From Aduncisulcus paluster (lineage: Eukaryota; Fornicata): 35,897 nt of DNA. Below are positions 18,492 to 30,900 of the stretch, in pieces. The stretch covers positions 1-35,897 of the forward strand of contig BQXS01011556.1 in NCBI GenBank assembly GCA_024181965.1, written 5' to 3'. The position numbers were made by a program, and so were the translations under genes. Position 1 is the stretch's first letter, and the number at the start of each line of letters is the position of its first letter. The notes beneath the pieces are model-generated. The model had not been told where the DNA came from, did no database searches, and saw only the letters and a program-made list of their open reading frames with translations.

Positions 18492-21158
18492 ATGAGTTCA
18501 TCCACAGATGCTGTTATTATTCAAACTGTGAAACCTGAGTTTGTTCTTAAAGGAGATTACTTTTGCTGTCCAATTCCTAGAGATGCCCCCAATATTAAGA
18601 GTGCAGAGTTTCCAACTATCAAAGCAAAATATAAAACAGATATTTGTAAGTTCGATAAGAGTTCTTATGCACAAAAGATGATGAAAGGAGAGTATAATAA
18701 TGCATCGTTTACCCATATCTCCATTCCTTTCTCTTCACCTTCCCCAATGAAAGGGGCTTATATCTGTTTATATGGTTATTCTCGTCGTTCAACTTGGACG
18801 TCTTCTTTTTCACCTCCATCACATCTTATATTCACTCTCACATCTTCAAAGGGTGATAAAAGATCCAAGAAATACGAGTTTCCTCAATTCAATAGGGATT
18901 TTAAGTTTATAGGAGATGGTTGGCATTTCCTTCCTGTTGATCTCCCTGACGTTGTTCTGTGTGAAATTACAGGGAAAGGAACAGATGGCAAGTATTTTGA
19001 AATCCTCTCCCTAGTTTTTATTACTACAGAAGAAACCACAGAAGAAATCACATTTCGTGAAGCCAGAGAGAAACTATGGTCTGAAACTCCTGTTGTGAAA
19101 TCAGAGTTTGTTAAGAAAGGAGATAAAGAATCTGAAGGTATGTTGAGAAGACAAAGAAAAAGATCTGCCTTTGGAGTATCTTTTGATAGAAAATCTATTC
19201 CCATTCCACGATATGATCCAAAGCTTGTAGATCCTTCATTCTCAATGGTTAAGTGCGAGAATGATGCGTATAGCAAGGAATCTGAGGGCTATGATAGGAG
19301 CTCAGATGCACAAAGAATGTTAAAAGGGGAATGTAATTTTGAGTTATCCCATCTTTCCATTCCTTTCCCATCACCTAGTCCTATGAAAGGTGCTTATATC
19401 TGTGTGGATAAGGATTGGAGTTCCCCATCTCTTATCTTTACTTTCACTGATCGTGATGGCAATTCTACATCCAAGAAATTTGAATTCTTTCAACCAAAAA
19501 ATTTATATGAATGGCACTTCCTTCCTATTGGTTTGTGGAATGTTGTATTGTGTGAGATTGAAGGGAAAGGAATGTGGAAGGAGAAGAATAGTCGATGTTT
19601 CAAAATTTATTCCCTTATTTTCCTTCGAGGTGATGATATTCCCACCTCTCCTCCTCTTCTTACTCCTGTTCCTGTTCCTTCCACTTCCTCCAAGACACCC
19701 ACATCAACTTTGTCTTTGCCATTAAAACCTGTGAAAGAAGTTGTTATTGAAGGAAATGATAAGGATCCAACACCAAAAGACATCAAACAGAAGAAACATA
19801 AGGATAAAAAGAAACATAACCCCAAGGAGTTCAAGCCCAAGTCTAACCCCAAGCACGACTCGCTAACCCTGACATCTGCATCCACGCTGACTTCACAGTG
19901 CATCATTGGCAGTGGTGGGTTCGGAGAGGTTCTTCTTGTGAAAGTTGATGGCATTCCTTTCCTATGTGTTCTGAAGAAGATGCTTCGGATTGCGGACAAA
20001 ACTGTTGTGAAAGGGTGTCGAAAGGAGTTTAAAGTGCAACTCAAGTTGTTTACGAATCCCAAATGTTTCAACCGTATCCCACGTCCTCTGTATATCCTTG
20101 ACCTGCTTGATTGCGATATGAAAGGTGTGTATGGCTTCCTGATGGAGTTCTGTGTTGGAGGCAGTGTGAGTGCGTTTGCCAAGCGTTGGTGTGCTGATGG
20201 CAAGTATGTGAGTGTTGATGATACTGCTGATGATAGTGAACTCTCAGACTCAGACTCGTCCTCAAGTTCATCTAAGAGTGATGATCTTGATCGCTTTGAC
20301 CCCATGACACTGAACCCTGTGAAAGTGTGTTCGTTATGTGTTGGGATGATCGAGTGTCTTGATGATGTGTTCACGGCTAAACCAAAACTTGTGCATCGAG
20401 ACGTGAAACCTGACAACTTCCTTGTTCGTGTTGATTCCGCTTCAAATCTATGCACCGTTGTCCTTGCTGATCTTGGATTTGTGCAGATCCAGGATTCCAT
20501 CTCCTCTTCAACGTGTTCCAAGAGTTTTGTTGCTCCTTCTGATTCTGATCCTTCCTCTTCTTCCTCCTCTTCCCAACCTAAAGCTTCATCGCACTTGACT
20601 CAGAAACCTAAGCTCAAACGTTCCATATGTGGCACTCTTGTGTATAACTCATATGAAGCTCTTCGTCATGGTATCCAGAGTCAAAGCAGCGATGCTCATT
20701 CTCTTGGAATGTCTATCCTTTCTTTGTTCTTGTGTTGTGATCCGTTCATTCAAATGACTGTTTTGAGAGGAGTCGATGATCCTATGGTAGTTGCGAAGAA
20801 ATTAATTTATCTGATGACGAACAATATGTGTCCTCATCTTTCCAGTTCTCCCCTTTTTGACTCTCTTTTGATCATTGAGGAAAGTAAGTATGGACCCGTT
20901 CATAAAGTGTTTGATGAAGTGTTCACGGGTCTCACTCTTCTTGACTGTAAGAAACGTATGAGTGTCCATCAAGCTCGTGTTAAAGTCCAAACGATCAAAC
21001 ATTTGTTGCCCCTCATTGGTGAAGACTTCGACTGTCCAAGTATTGACGACATTATCTGTGAGCAACGCAAGAAGTATGGTGGCTCTGTTGGAACCATTGA
21101 AGGAGGATGTGATATTGTTGGTGTTGAGCATGAGGAAGGTTGGGATCAGAGTCAATAA
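18492..21158 (+). CDS. Ser/Thr protein kinase with two N-terminal copies of an unrecognised module
   Basis: The 888-residue protein has a kinase domain at about 470-835: Gly loop IIGSGGFGEV (471-480), beta-3 Lys in LCVLKKM (495/496), hinge MEFCVGGS, catalytic loop HRDVKPDN (635-642), and DLG (660-662) in place of DFG. The activation segment carries a Ser-rich insert of about 40 residues before ICGTLVYNSYEAL, which replaces the APE region. A second Ser/Asp insert (577-600) sits in the C-lobe. Catalytic Lys, Asp and Asn are present, so activity is plausible. Residues about 27-178 and 237-378 are two copies of one module (PSPMKGAYIC, LIFTxT, KKxEF, WHFLP(V/I), VVLCEIxGKG, SLxFx), likely beta-rich. 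A Lys-rich linker (420-455) joins them to the kinase. No membrane segment is seen. Kinase group not assigned. Start at ATG 18492; no intron. Confidence 0.88.
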   Translation: MSSSTDAVIIQTVKPEFVLKGDYFCCPIPRDAPNIKSAEFPTIKAKYKTDICKFDKSSYAQKMMKGEYNNASFTHISIPFSSPSPMKGAYICLYGYSRRSTWTSSFSPPSHLIFTLTSSKGDKRSKKYEFPQFNRDFKFIGDGWHFLPVDLPDVVLCEITGKGTDGKYFEILSLVFITTEETTEEITFREAREKLWSETPVVKSEFVKKGDKESEGMLRRQRKRSAFGVSFDRKSIPIPRYDPKLVDPSFSMVKCENDAYSKESEGYDRSSDAQRMLKGECNFELSHLSIPFPSPSPMKGAYICVDKDWSSPSLIFTFTDRDGNSTSKKFEFFQPKNLYEWHFLPIGLWNVVLCEIEGKGMWKEKNSRCFKIYSLIFLRGDDIPTSPPLLTPVPVPSTSSKTPTSTLSLPLKPVKEVVIEGNDKDPTPKDIKQKKHKDKKKHNPKEFKPKSNPKHDSLTLTSASTLTSQCIIGSGGFGEVLLVKVDGIPFLCVLKKMLRIADKTVVKGCRKEFKVQLKLFTNPKCFNRIPRPLYILDLLDCDMKGVYGFLMEFCVGGSVSAFAKRWCADGKYVSVDDTADDSELSDSDSSSSSSKSDDLDRFDPMTLNPVKVCSLCVGMIECLDDVFTAKPKLVHRDVKPDNFLVRVDSASNLCTVVLADLGFVQIQDSISSSTCSKSFVAPSDSDPSSSSSSSQPKASSHLTQKPKLKRSICGTLVYNSYEALRHGIQSQSSDAHSLGMSILSLFLCCDPFIQMTVLRGVDDPMVVAKKLIYLMTNNMCPHLSSSPLFDSLLIIEESKYGPVHKVFDEVFTGLTLLDCKKRMSVHQARVKVQTIKHLLPLIGEDFDCPSIDDIICEQRKKYGGSVGTIEGGCDIVGVEHEEGWDQSQ

Positions 21159-21938
21159 GCTCATATTCTTGTATTCATGAAACTTTTACTATGTTGCTTG
21201 GTTATCAGTAGATCTATAGGCTTGATTGGAGTCCGAATCATCTTTGCTCATTGTAAGGCATGATGAATCCGTTGACGATTACTCTCTTCAACTTCTGTCC
21301 AAAGCGAATTCAAAGCAATCCAATCCGAGTAGATCCCGTGTCATTACCTCAGAATCAAGTTATATTGTCCCACAAACGAGTGAATTGGATTCTTTGAGTA
21401 TCTCTTCAACAATTCAGAGTTCTATTGAATATCGGGATTCGAGAGGATTCGACAAGAAGAAAGAAGAATAATGGATATCAAGATCAATAATAAACATTTT
21501 GTAAACCGGCCTAATTTAAAGAGCCCAACACTTTTTTAGGGAGGTATATTGTCAATTCCAGTGGAATTTGTTGCAATTGATCGTAAATAAATTCATCATA
21601 TTTGAATAGATAAGGTTCTAGGAGGTCAAGAAAACTTTAACCAAGAATAAAGAACATAAGGAATACTTAACTTTCATATAATGGAATATAAATGTGGATT
21701 AAAGTGGAATGTTAGGCTATTATATTTATAAACGTATTGTATCATGAACAAAACCTAATTTATTGTTTCCAACTCCCTTGTTGATTTATATGCAGGTAAA
21801 ATATATTGTATTCTTTATCATATACATTTTATAAAATTATATTACTTAAAAGTGGTATATTATTGATGATAACAATTATCGTTGATTGTTTTGTTATTTT
21901 GTACGGTTTCTATTGTATCATATTTCTAAACATCATTC
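21159..21938. other. Intergenic region before the giant membrane-protein gene
   Basis: Apart from the weak frame at 21226-21474 this 780-bp stretch is AT-rich with stops in all frames. The last 200 bp, with runs such as ATATTACTTAAAAG and TTGTTATTTTG, should contain the promoter of the gene starting at 21939. No specific motif is recognised. Confidence 0.5.
21226..21474 (+). other. Short open frame after the kinase, possible gene remnant or exon
   Basis: An 82-codon frame opens just after a TGA at 21223 and ends TAA at 21472. It has no ATG at its start (TTG) and encodes ESESSLLIVRHDESVDDYSL... with the Ser/acidic style of local proteins. It may be a decayed 3' end, an exon reached by an unseen splice (AG at 21230-21231), or chance. 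No function can be given. Confidence 0.2.
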
Positions 21939-24900
21939 ATGCCGTTTTCATCTAATATTGATGAACGATTTAGTCCGTCAAAATTAAAGTTTTTCTTATC
22001 TTCTGGGATTTTCCCAATTAAAACGTCTATATCGCGTATTATTGCTTCACTTGATGTAGTTTTGCCAAGTTTAAACGAAATTATATCTAGTGTGGGATAT
22101 TTACTTCCTATATGTATTTTTGTTTTATATTTAGGCTTCTCTCTTCTAAATGTTGTCCCATGCGCTTTTTCTGAAACAGTTGCATCTTTTCATGAGAATA
22201 TTTCCCCACTGCTTGTAAGAATATCAATATATCTTTGTTGTTTCATCGTTCCTTTGTGTTATTTGCTTGTCTATGTCCTGGGTCGCCGATGTTCTGTTTT
22301 TTTATGTCATATTGCTCAGCCTTTGACTAGAGTTGAAACTATTCCCGCCAATGAACAGGTTATATTTTCTAAATTCAATCGATTGATGGCAGTTTTGTGC
22401 ATATTCTTTATTCGAATTGTGTTCACTACTCTCTCTCCGTGTTTGTTGCACCCTTTCTTCTCACTTTATCAGCAAAATATATCATTAAGCGATGTTTTGA
22501 TGTGTGTTTTATTATGTATTGTGGCTGTGGCGGGACTTACCTTGAACTTTCTCTTTAATGATGTTTCCTCCTCTTCTATTCCTTTTCTACGGCTTCCTTT
22601 TTCAGTAATAACTCCGGCAAACCATCGTATTTTCTCAATCGTTCCTATTATTAACATTTTAGCGCCAGTATTTGCTGTATTTTCCCCCTCTATTGGAGAT
22701 TCAATGGCTATCTTTCTCAGTCTATTTTTAGCATCTTATTTTGTTAAAAAACGACCATGCTCATCGCACCATGTTAATTCTAGTCTTGCGGCATTTGTGA
22801 TAGCCTGGGTAGCCTTCTCCATGGTTAGAATCCTGCTCTATTTCATTTTCTACACCGATTCTTCTATACCCCAATGTATTTCACACGATACCGATTCATT
22901 ATTTACTAAATTTAGAAATGAAATATGTGACATATATTGTGAACGGTCCTCCCCGTTTAGTTCTGGCTGGGTATTTGGATGTTTCTACCTCTTTCTATTT
23001 GTTCTTTTGTTCATTATTGCTACATGCATATTTGAGCATATATTTCATGGCTTTTTGTCAAACATTATTGAGCATATGTATGCTTTGGGCACCGGTGGAT
23101 CCGAACCAACGTGTGTTGTGTCCAAGGTTAAAGCCTCAGAGTTGTCCCATGGGTATTTTTCAGAGCTTTTGACATATTCAAAGACTCAGATCCTTAGGAG
23201 ACTTCGAAAAGCTCACTCTGGGTTAGCCATACCAAAAGTTTATTCCTCAATCACTCAGGATAAATCTTATAAGTTCAATTTATTCGATACCAACTCCCAA
23301 GCAATGTTTAATATGCACGGTAGACCTCTCATTAGTGGGCCTGGAATAGCTCCATTCGTTGAGAAAGTCTCAACTGACTCTGAATGTGATGCTAAATCAT
23401 TCTTAAGCGATATTGGACCTCCTCTTAATGGTGGCACTCTTGCATGTGTTTTGTTTGGAATTCCTATATTCGTAGTGGAAACTGTTTTATGGTGGCTTTT
23501 AGTGATTATATATTCGTTTATTTATGTAATATTCCAACCCCATCGTATTCATTTGTGGAGAATGCTGAAGAAAGAGAAGATATTACAGTCCAAATATGAA
23601 ATGCTAGAATTTATTCATGAAAGGATTCCTCATGTAGAAAAAATACAACCCATTCCACATTTGAGGAATCAAATATCAACTTCTTCTCACCCAAATCATC
23701 TAAATTTAGAATCTCTAATTAATACGTCTGCGTCCCCTCCTGATATTTTGAGGATTGTTGACAAAAAATCAAAGATGAGAAAGAGAAGAGGTGAAGAGGA
23801 GGAGGAAGAGAAGGGAAAAGAATCATCTCGATCCTCCTCTTCCCATTCTTCTCACTCTTCTATAAATAGACACATTCATAGTGAGGAATATTCCTCATCT
23901 TCCTCGTCTCTTTCAGTTTTTGAGGTGCCAGAAATATCAGGAAATATCCAGGTTATTCAACTTGATGATGAAGATAAAGCAGGGATAAAGAAAGAAGATG
24001 TGAAAGTAATCATCGAAAAAGAAAAAGAAGAAGAGGAAGAAGAAGAAAGAAAATCGCAGGAAATGAAGCAAGAAAGAAAAGAATCCAAGAAAAAGAAGAA
24101 GAAGAGGAAAAGGAACAAAGGAGCTGAAAATGATATCTTTGAAGACCTTGAGTCAACTTCCATTGATGAATTACGTTCTAAATATAGCCATCTTGAGAAG
24201 GAAGTGAAGAAATTAGAGGAATCTCTAATGAAACCGAATCCCTTCCCGTCCCCTGGTGATCTATTTTTATCCTCTCCTTTCTTAAGCTTTGGACATTCTC
24301 TGCGATTGGAACTAAGGAAATCTGAGTATGAAAAGCATGAGCAATTAGAGCTTGAAGAGTCTATTCTTGCTCAAAAGGCTGAGGAGGAAGCGTTGATTGA
24401 AAGATCTTTGTTTACAAGTGCTAATATTGGGCACGTTCAACAACACATGATCGATGAAAGGGATGCATTAGATGCAATAGAGAACAAAATGCAAGCAATG
24501 ATAGATAAATGGATTCTTGAGTTTAATATCACATTTGGAGAAAACGCACAAGTGTCTCATGAGGTTAGATGTTATTCTCCAATCTATAAATTCCTATTCT
24601 TTGGACTTAAATTACATCAATGCATGTTTTTCCCTTCAATATCTTGCTTGATTATTCGTTTGGGTACATATATTCTTCTTCGACGAGTGAAGAAGCTTAA
24701 ATATGAATCTCTTGTAACCCCTGTGAGGAAATTTTGTGTCGATTTTGATATTTTTAGAGAAAATGGACACTCATATTTGTCTTTCTTCAAGTTCCAAAGT
24801 AGAACATGGTTGACATTATCCAAGAGGAAAAATGTTTTAAAAAGAATTATTGAGACCCACTGTCGAAAATTCCTCCCCTTTTTTACTTCAAAGCCTCCAT

Positions 24901-27900
24901 CTATTATTTCACACATTGATGATGACATTATATGGAAGAAATATGAAGAAAAGTATTATTCAAATAGTTTACAAAACATGCCAGACATGAAATATCTTTT
25001 TTCCTCAAACCTTTTCTCACCTGAGATGTATTTTCTATTGTTAGATATCAGTGTGAGTGCAAGATTGAAGAATAACCGAATATATGACAACGCAAAGGAG
25101 AAGCTAGGGGAAGAGAAGACCTGGATGACTCCTCAACGTAATTTCACATCGAGGACTAATCCGTATAATTTACCGCATGATCTTGACCATAACTACGATG
25201 AGCCTTGTATTATAGGGGTTGACATGTTCCAAATGCCTGAATCGCTGGAAACTGTATTTTCATATTTTAAACGGTATATTATGGAACCATTAACAATTAG
25301 AGCTTTTTCTCAGTCGGATAAATATAGAATACTTCAAGAAACAACTCTTCGAATGAGGAATGGAGGTCCAGGAAATCGAGATGGTAATTTCTCTTTTACA
25401 ACTGGATTTCCTGGACTCTCTCTTCAAAATGGAGATATTTCATATGGAGATGGGAGTGACTTTGGGTTTATTTTTGGAGAAGTTATAAATAGAACAAATG
25501 AGTCTATTTTGGGAATGTCCGATGAGTCATTCCGTCGTCTTCAATATCTATCGAAAGAAGACAGGCAGCAACCAAAAACTCTTCAAGTTCACCCTATCTC
25601 TCAGCCTTGGTACAAAGTGTTTCATCGACGCATAACTTCCCATATTTCGAGCATTCTCTCCACACTCTGGTGTAAGCATTCATTCTCATTCGGTGACAGA
25701 GGAGGAACAGGAAGGAGGAAGATTCTCCATCTTTTTTCTAAAGCCCCGATTACATTTCCCATATTTTCATACGTCTATGAATTGTGTGTTGCTGCCCATC
25801 CATACTCTGTGATACCCCACATTGTCTTCGCAAGGTGGTCTGGGTTAGCGATTGGTGACGTTGATAGTGGACTGAGTGTTGTGGGAACTATAAGGCGACG
25901 TCAGTACAGACAAGTCAACTCTGTGGAGGATGCTAACAGTATGCTTCCCTTGTTATCTTTACGGAGAAATACTGAATTATGTTCTTTCTCAAGATATTCT
26001 AAAAATATCGCTTGTTCTAGAAACAAATCAAAATCTAATCTCAAACCGAACATGAAATTCTCACGGTTACAAATCAATTCTTTTGCACAAGACAAATTGG
26101 AAGGAGAAAGTCCGAAGAGTGTTTTATTTGAGGAAAAATGGGACAGATATATTCTCTCTTTTTCTGAATGTGTAAGTGGCCCCCATGAGTATTTGTCCCC
26201 AACAAAATGTGAAGATGCTTTATTGATGCGAATCGAAGCTACTTGTACTGCAGTTGCTTCTAATTTGTTAAGACACAACTCTAAAATGTTATTTTCTATC
26301 AAGAAGGCCCTGTCAAAGCTTATCATGGAAAATTCATCTCTTCAGGGGCCCATGTTTCCTTCCATCACATCCCCCTTCACTGGTGTTGGTAAACAAGCTA
26401 TTGCCAACCCAGAGCAAAAGCATGCAAATCCTGGAAATGGAAAGGACAATAAGAAGAGTGAAAATCCTTCGTCTAAGAAGAAATCGACCATTAAAGTGTC
26501 CATTTCTGTGTCTGTTGATGAATTGAATTACATTGCTCTTCTCTTGTGTGCTGAGAAAATTGGAAGATGGACTCTGCTCCCTGTGCTTGAACAAAGAGTA
26601 TTTCTCATGTATTCTATTTTTAGACACTTATCTTTCCTCCCTGGATGTCTTGCGTATCAAGCCCATGAAGTTTCTTCTTATGCCAGTACGGCATACACCC
26701 TCATTCGACGTGAGTATTTGACCCATAATATTGGTATTATGGCAAGGAATTCTGATGTCAAACGGTATGCGTATGGTGATGTTTCAAACCAACTTTCTCA
26801 GTTTATTTCAAGAAAATTCCTCAAACATCCAGGTGGTAGTGGCAGTAATCCACATCCTGCCAGTTCTAATCCGGTTCATTCCTCCTCATCTTCATCAGTT
26901 TCTCAATCTAATTCTAAATTTAGACAAAACCCTGGCCCTCATGCACGATCATTGAGTCCATCTCCCTCTCCAGCTCTAGGAGTCGATGGGGTTTCAAATG
27001 GAAACTTGAGAATGAAACACCATGCGTATGAACGATCAGGCGCAAGAGTTGCCGAACATTCAAAGGTTCTTTATAGTTCAGCTTATCCACATGCTTTTAA
27101 AACGATTACATTCCCTTTTGACGAGGAGAATATTATCATACACCGATTGGCTTTATATGACAAAATCTGTTCTATTTATAGGTATGTATGTGGTGAGGAT
27201 CATGTTTGGTGTTCTTTATTGCTCTGTATGCGAGACCATTTGTTTGTATGTGAAGAGACTGTGAGGGTTTTGATTGATAAAACTGCGTTGAATGTGTCGA
27301 AATCGTTGGAAAAAGCAGCTATACGATACCTTAATGGAACAATGCCTTCCCCTTCTAAATATAAACATTTAACAAACATGAAGAGTATCCTTACGGCGCA
27401 ACGAAGAATAGCATCAAAAAAATACAATCATTTATATATTGTTAAAGAGAAGCAACCTCCAAAACATCAAGAAAAAAAGGTTGGAAGTGCCGCCACTGTT
27501 GCTGTTCCATCAGGTTCAAAATCAACGGCACCGACTGTTGTTCCATCGGTTCCACCAGGTGTTCCAAAAATAGATACTGCTAATAATTCTATTTCCGTCC
27601 CAACTGCTCCTGAGAAACAATCTGTTGTCAAACCCGATGAATCTGTACCCACCACAAAAGATCAGCGTATCCTTACACTGCAAGACATGACATTTCTCCA
27701 ACAAATCTCTATCGATAATTCGACTGTTAATGGGCAGACTTTTCTCATAGATGTTGACGAGGATTCTACTATCCAGAGAGATAAAGAGAGGAGAAGACAA
27801 GAGAAATTGTTGAGAAACTCGAAATCTCTGAGATTTGAAAAACCCATTGGTTACACGAATGAAGTCGTATCTCTTCCTTGTGCGCTCGATGGTGAGAATT

Positions 27901-30900
27901 CTGTTCGTATTTTACTCTTGTCAAGTCCCTTGCAAAGTCAAGAATATGTCCATACTTTTGCCTTCTTTCAACTGTTGCGTCAGAGCTCGTTTGATACAAA
28001 CAATCAGAATCCGATTTCACATTCTATTTTTGAATTTCCCCCTGTTCCTCGTTATCCTGATAAACTAAGCAGATTTCACGTGCGAAAGAGACCTCCAACA
28101 CGTTTTGCAAGGGATTTGAACTGTGATTTATGGGAAATTGAGAAAAAACGAGAAGTTTCTGCTGAATCTACAAGCTGGGTAGGAAAGAAAAAGAAAGATA
28201 TAAAGGAGAGATTGATGGCTGAATGCAATTTAGACAATATTAAACTTGTGAAGGAGGTGATTCCGTACAAATCTGATTGGAGAAAACAGGTCCAGGCTTT
28301 GATAATGAAATCAATGCAATCTCGACGCGAATCTTGTATTTTGGGATTTGCTCGTGTTGTTTGGGCATTATTAAGTTTATTGGGTGTTTTGGTTATTCTC
28401 ATTTCTATAATTAGCATTGTAACTAATATTAGATACCAAGTGAGTGTCTCAAATCTCCAACAAATCATGGCTGAGAGGAATCATATCTTTGCTGACCTGA
28501 TTTATGCGTCTAGTGTCTACAAAACCACTTACGAAGGAATGTCTCCATTTCAATCTAATTCTCGAGCTATATTATTTGGAAAACAGATTAGATCTCTGTC
28601 GTATGCTTTACTTGAACTTGAATATCGTGTTGAAGAGGCCATGGCATCTGTGTATGATGGATCCCTGACAGCTTCCGAGATGCATTTACAACTCAGACGC
28701 ATATATGGCGGTGGATTGGAGTCATTTAATCTAAATATGGATATTGGAGCCCTCGTATTCTCTCGAAAACGTTCACTACTGGATTATAGGGAGTCATTTG
28801 GACGATATGCACAATATAGACTCAAAAGAAAGGATTTATTCTCCAATGAAAAAGATATTGATGATCTTGTGGACAAATCTTACCCATATTGTGGCACGGA
28901 AGAGGAAGATATCATCGATTTGTCCAATACTTTTGTGTCAAATCCTCTAAATTATATGAATTTAGCATATAGCGATGCCGAATTTGGACATTTTATTAAT
29001 TCTTTGTTACTCTCAAAAGAATCTCAAAACCTTAAAAAATCACACTTTATTCAACAAGAAAAGGATAAATTGGGAATTTCTAATATTAGCACATCAGTTT
29101 CAAAGACTTTTATTGACCCTTTTGTTAATCTTACTCCTCCCCAAGCTATCAAAATATTTGCTAATTTGATGATCCATCTCTCAAAGCATGAGAATAGAGA
29201 ACTATTTGCGTCTATTTTGGACTCTTTATCGGTGTTTGAAAATCTTATGGCACCCTCAGAATCTGCCGAAGCTGTCATTTCGTATCTCCTTGATGATAAT
29301 AATTTTTCCCATGTCCATCAACCGTCTATGACATATCCAATCACCTCTTCAGATTCAAAGGCCACTTCATCGCCTTCCAGCGTCGGAATAGAATTTGCCA
29401 GAGTCTTTATATTTACTGGAATGAACTTGCCTGTTTATATATCACAAGAATCCATGATTGTGACATCTATTCTGAACAAATTGGATGGATTTTCACTTAC
29501 TGGAACCCTTAGCCTTGTGATATTGGTGCTTCTTTTCATTACTTTGATCATATCTATGGTTGTTCTGACTGTCGCGAGTCTTCATATGAATTATTTTTCA
29601 ACCAATTTGGCTGTAAACTCAAAAGTATTCATTTCAAATCAACAATGTGCCGACAAACTATTGTTAAGTGATAAAATATTTGTCTATTCTCTCGGTGCTA
29701 TGAGACATTTGACCCCACAAGAGATTGGATGCACAGCTCCTTTCTATCCTGAGATAAACACGTCAATGAACACGTTCAGTGAACCTAGAGTCCAGCCAAG
29801 TATTGGAAGCCTCAGTTTTAACGAAAGTGTGAGCTTTATTCATGCCTCTGGAGTTTGTAACTATGCCTGTTCATTGTACTCCACCGCCGGGAAAGCTCCT
29901 ATATTTGAAGATCCAGAACATACAACTTTGACAGTGGGCGGCTCACGTCGCCACTCTTCTCACACCGGAAATCATTCTGCTGCCGCACATACGGGGAATC
30001 ACGAGAGAGGACATCATGTTGTTTTGTCATCAACTACAACAACCGTTGAGCGAGGAGAAGGAAGGGGGGAGAAAACAGGGGGATCTGGAAAACCAAAGGA
30101 AGTTGCTCCTACATCGACCAAACAATCCGATAAAGAATCCATTATATCTGACAAAAAACACGGTCAATTGCATGAAAAGACAGAAAAAGTTGTCCAGTTA
30201 ATCACTGAACGTATTCAAAGAAATCAAATGGCTAGGATGCAAAATGCATTTGTCTCATCTCCCTTCGAATCGACTGAGGATAGTCTGAGTGATATGGATA
30301 TGCTTGGTGGTTGTGATGTCCTAGATAAAAGGTTTAATCCTTCAGATACCCATGTGATTGAAACTGCTACTAATAATCTTCTAGCGCAAATATGTGAATA
30401 TTCTCAACCTCCAACTTCAAACCTATGCGATTTACAGTTGAAGAAAAGGAATCCTAAGAGAAGCAAATTCAGTCTTTTCGATGAATGCAAGTGTGTTAAA
30501 GATAAGATGAGAGATCGGGAACACATTCGAATTGTTTCAAGGGGTCCAAAGTCTTCTTATACGGCTCATCGAAAGATAGTTCGGTCGATTGATTGGATGG
30601 ACAAAGGTTCTTTGTCTCCCAGTTGGATTATCGGGGTGTTATTTGCTCTCGGTGGATGCATTACAATCGCTTACTATCAAAATGGTCAGCATTCTCTCCT
30701 AAAAGCTCATGGAGAGTTCTCTCTGTCTCATCCTCAAGCTCTGAAGGCTATAATTAGCAAAATTACTGAGAATATGTCGATCGTTCAATTCGGATTGAAT
30801 TATGTTGCCAGTGGGGATGTCGAGAGTGCCGTGGCTTATAAGAAAATGCTGAATACTCTGATGTTGTCTGAATCTATTCAACAGTTCATGAGAATGGCTC

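Noticed and set aside
19607-20521. Minus frame of 304 codons opposite the kinase
   Set aside because: The plus strand carries clear kinase motifs here; the antisense frame is Ser/Arg-rich without a family.
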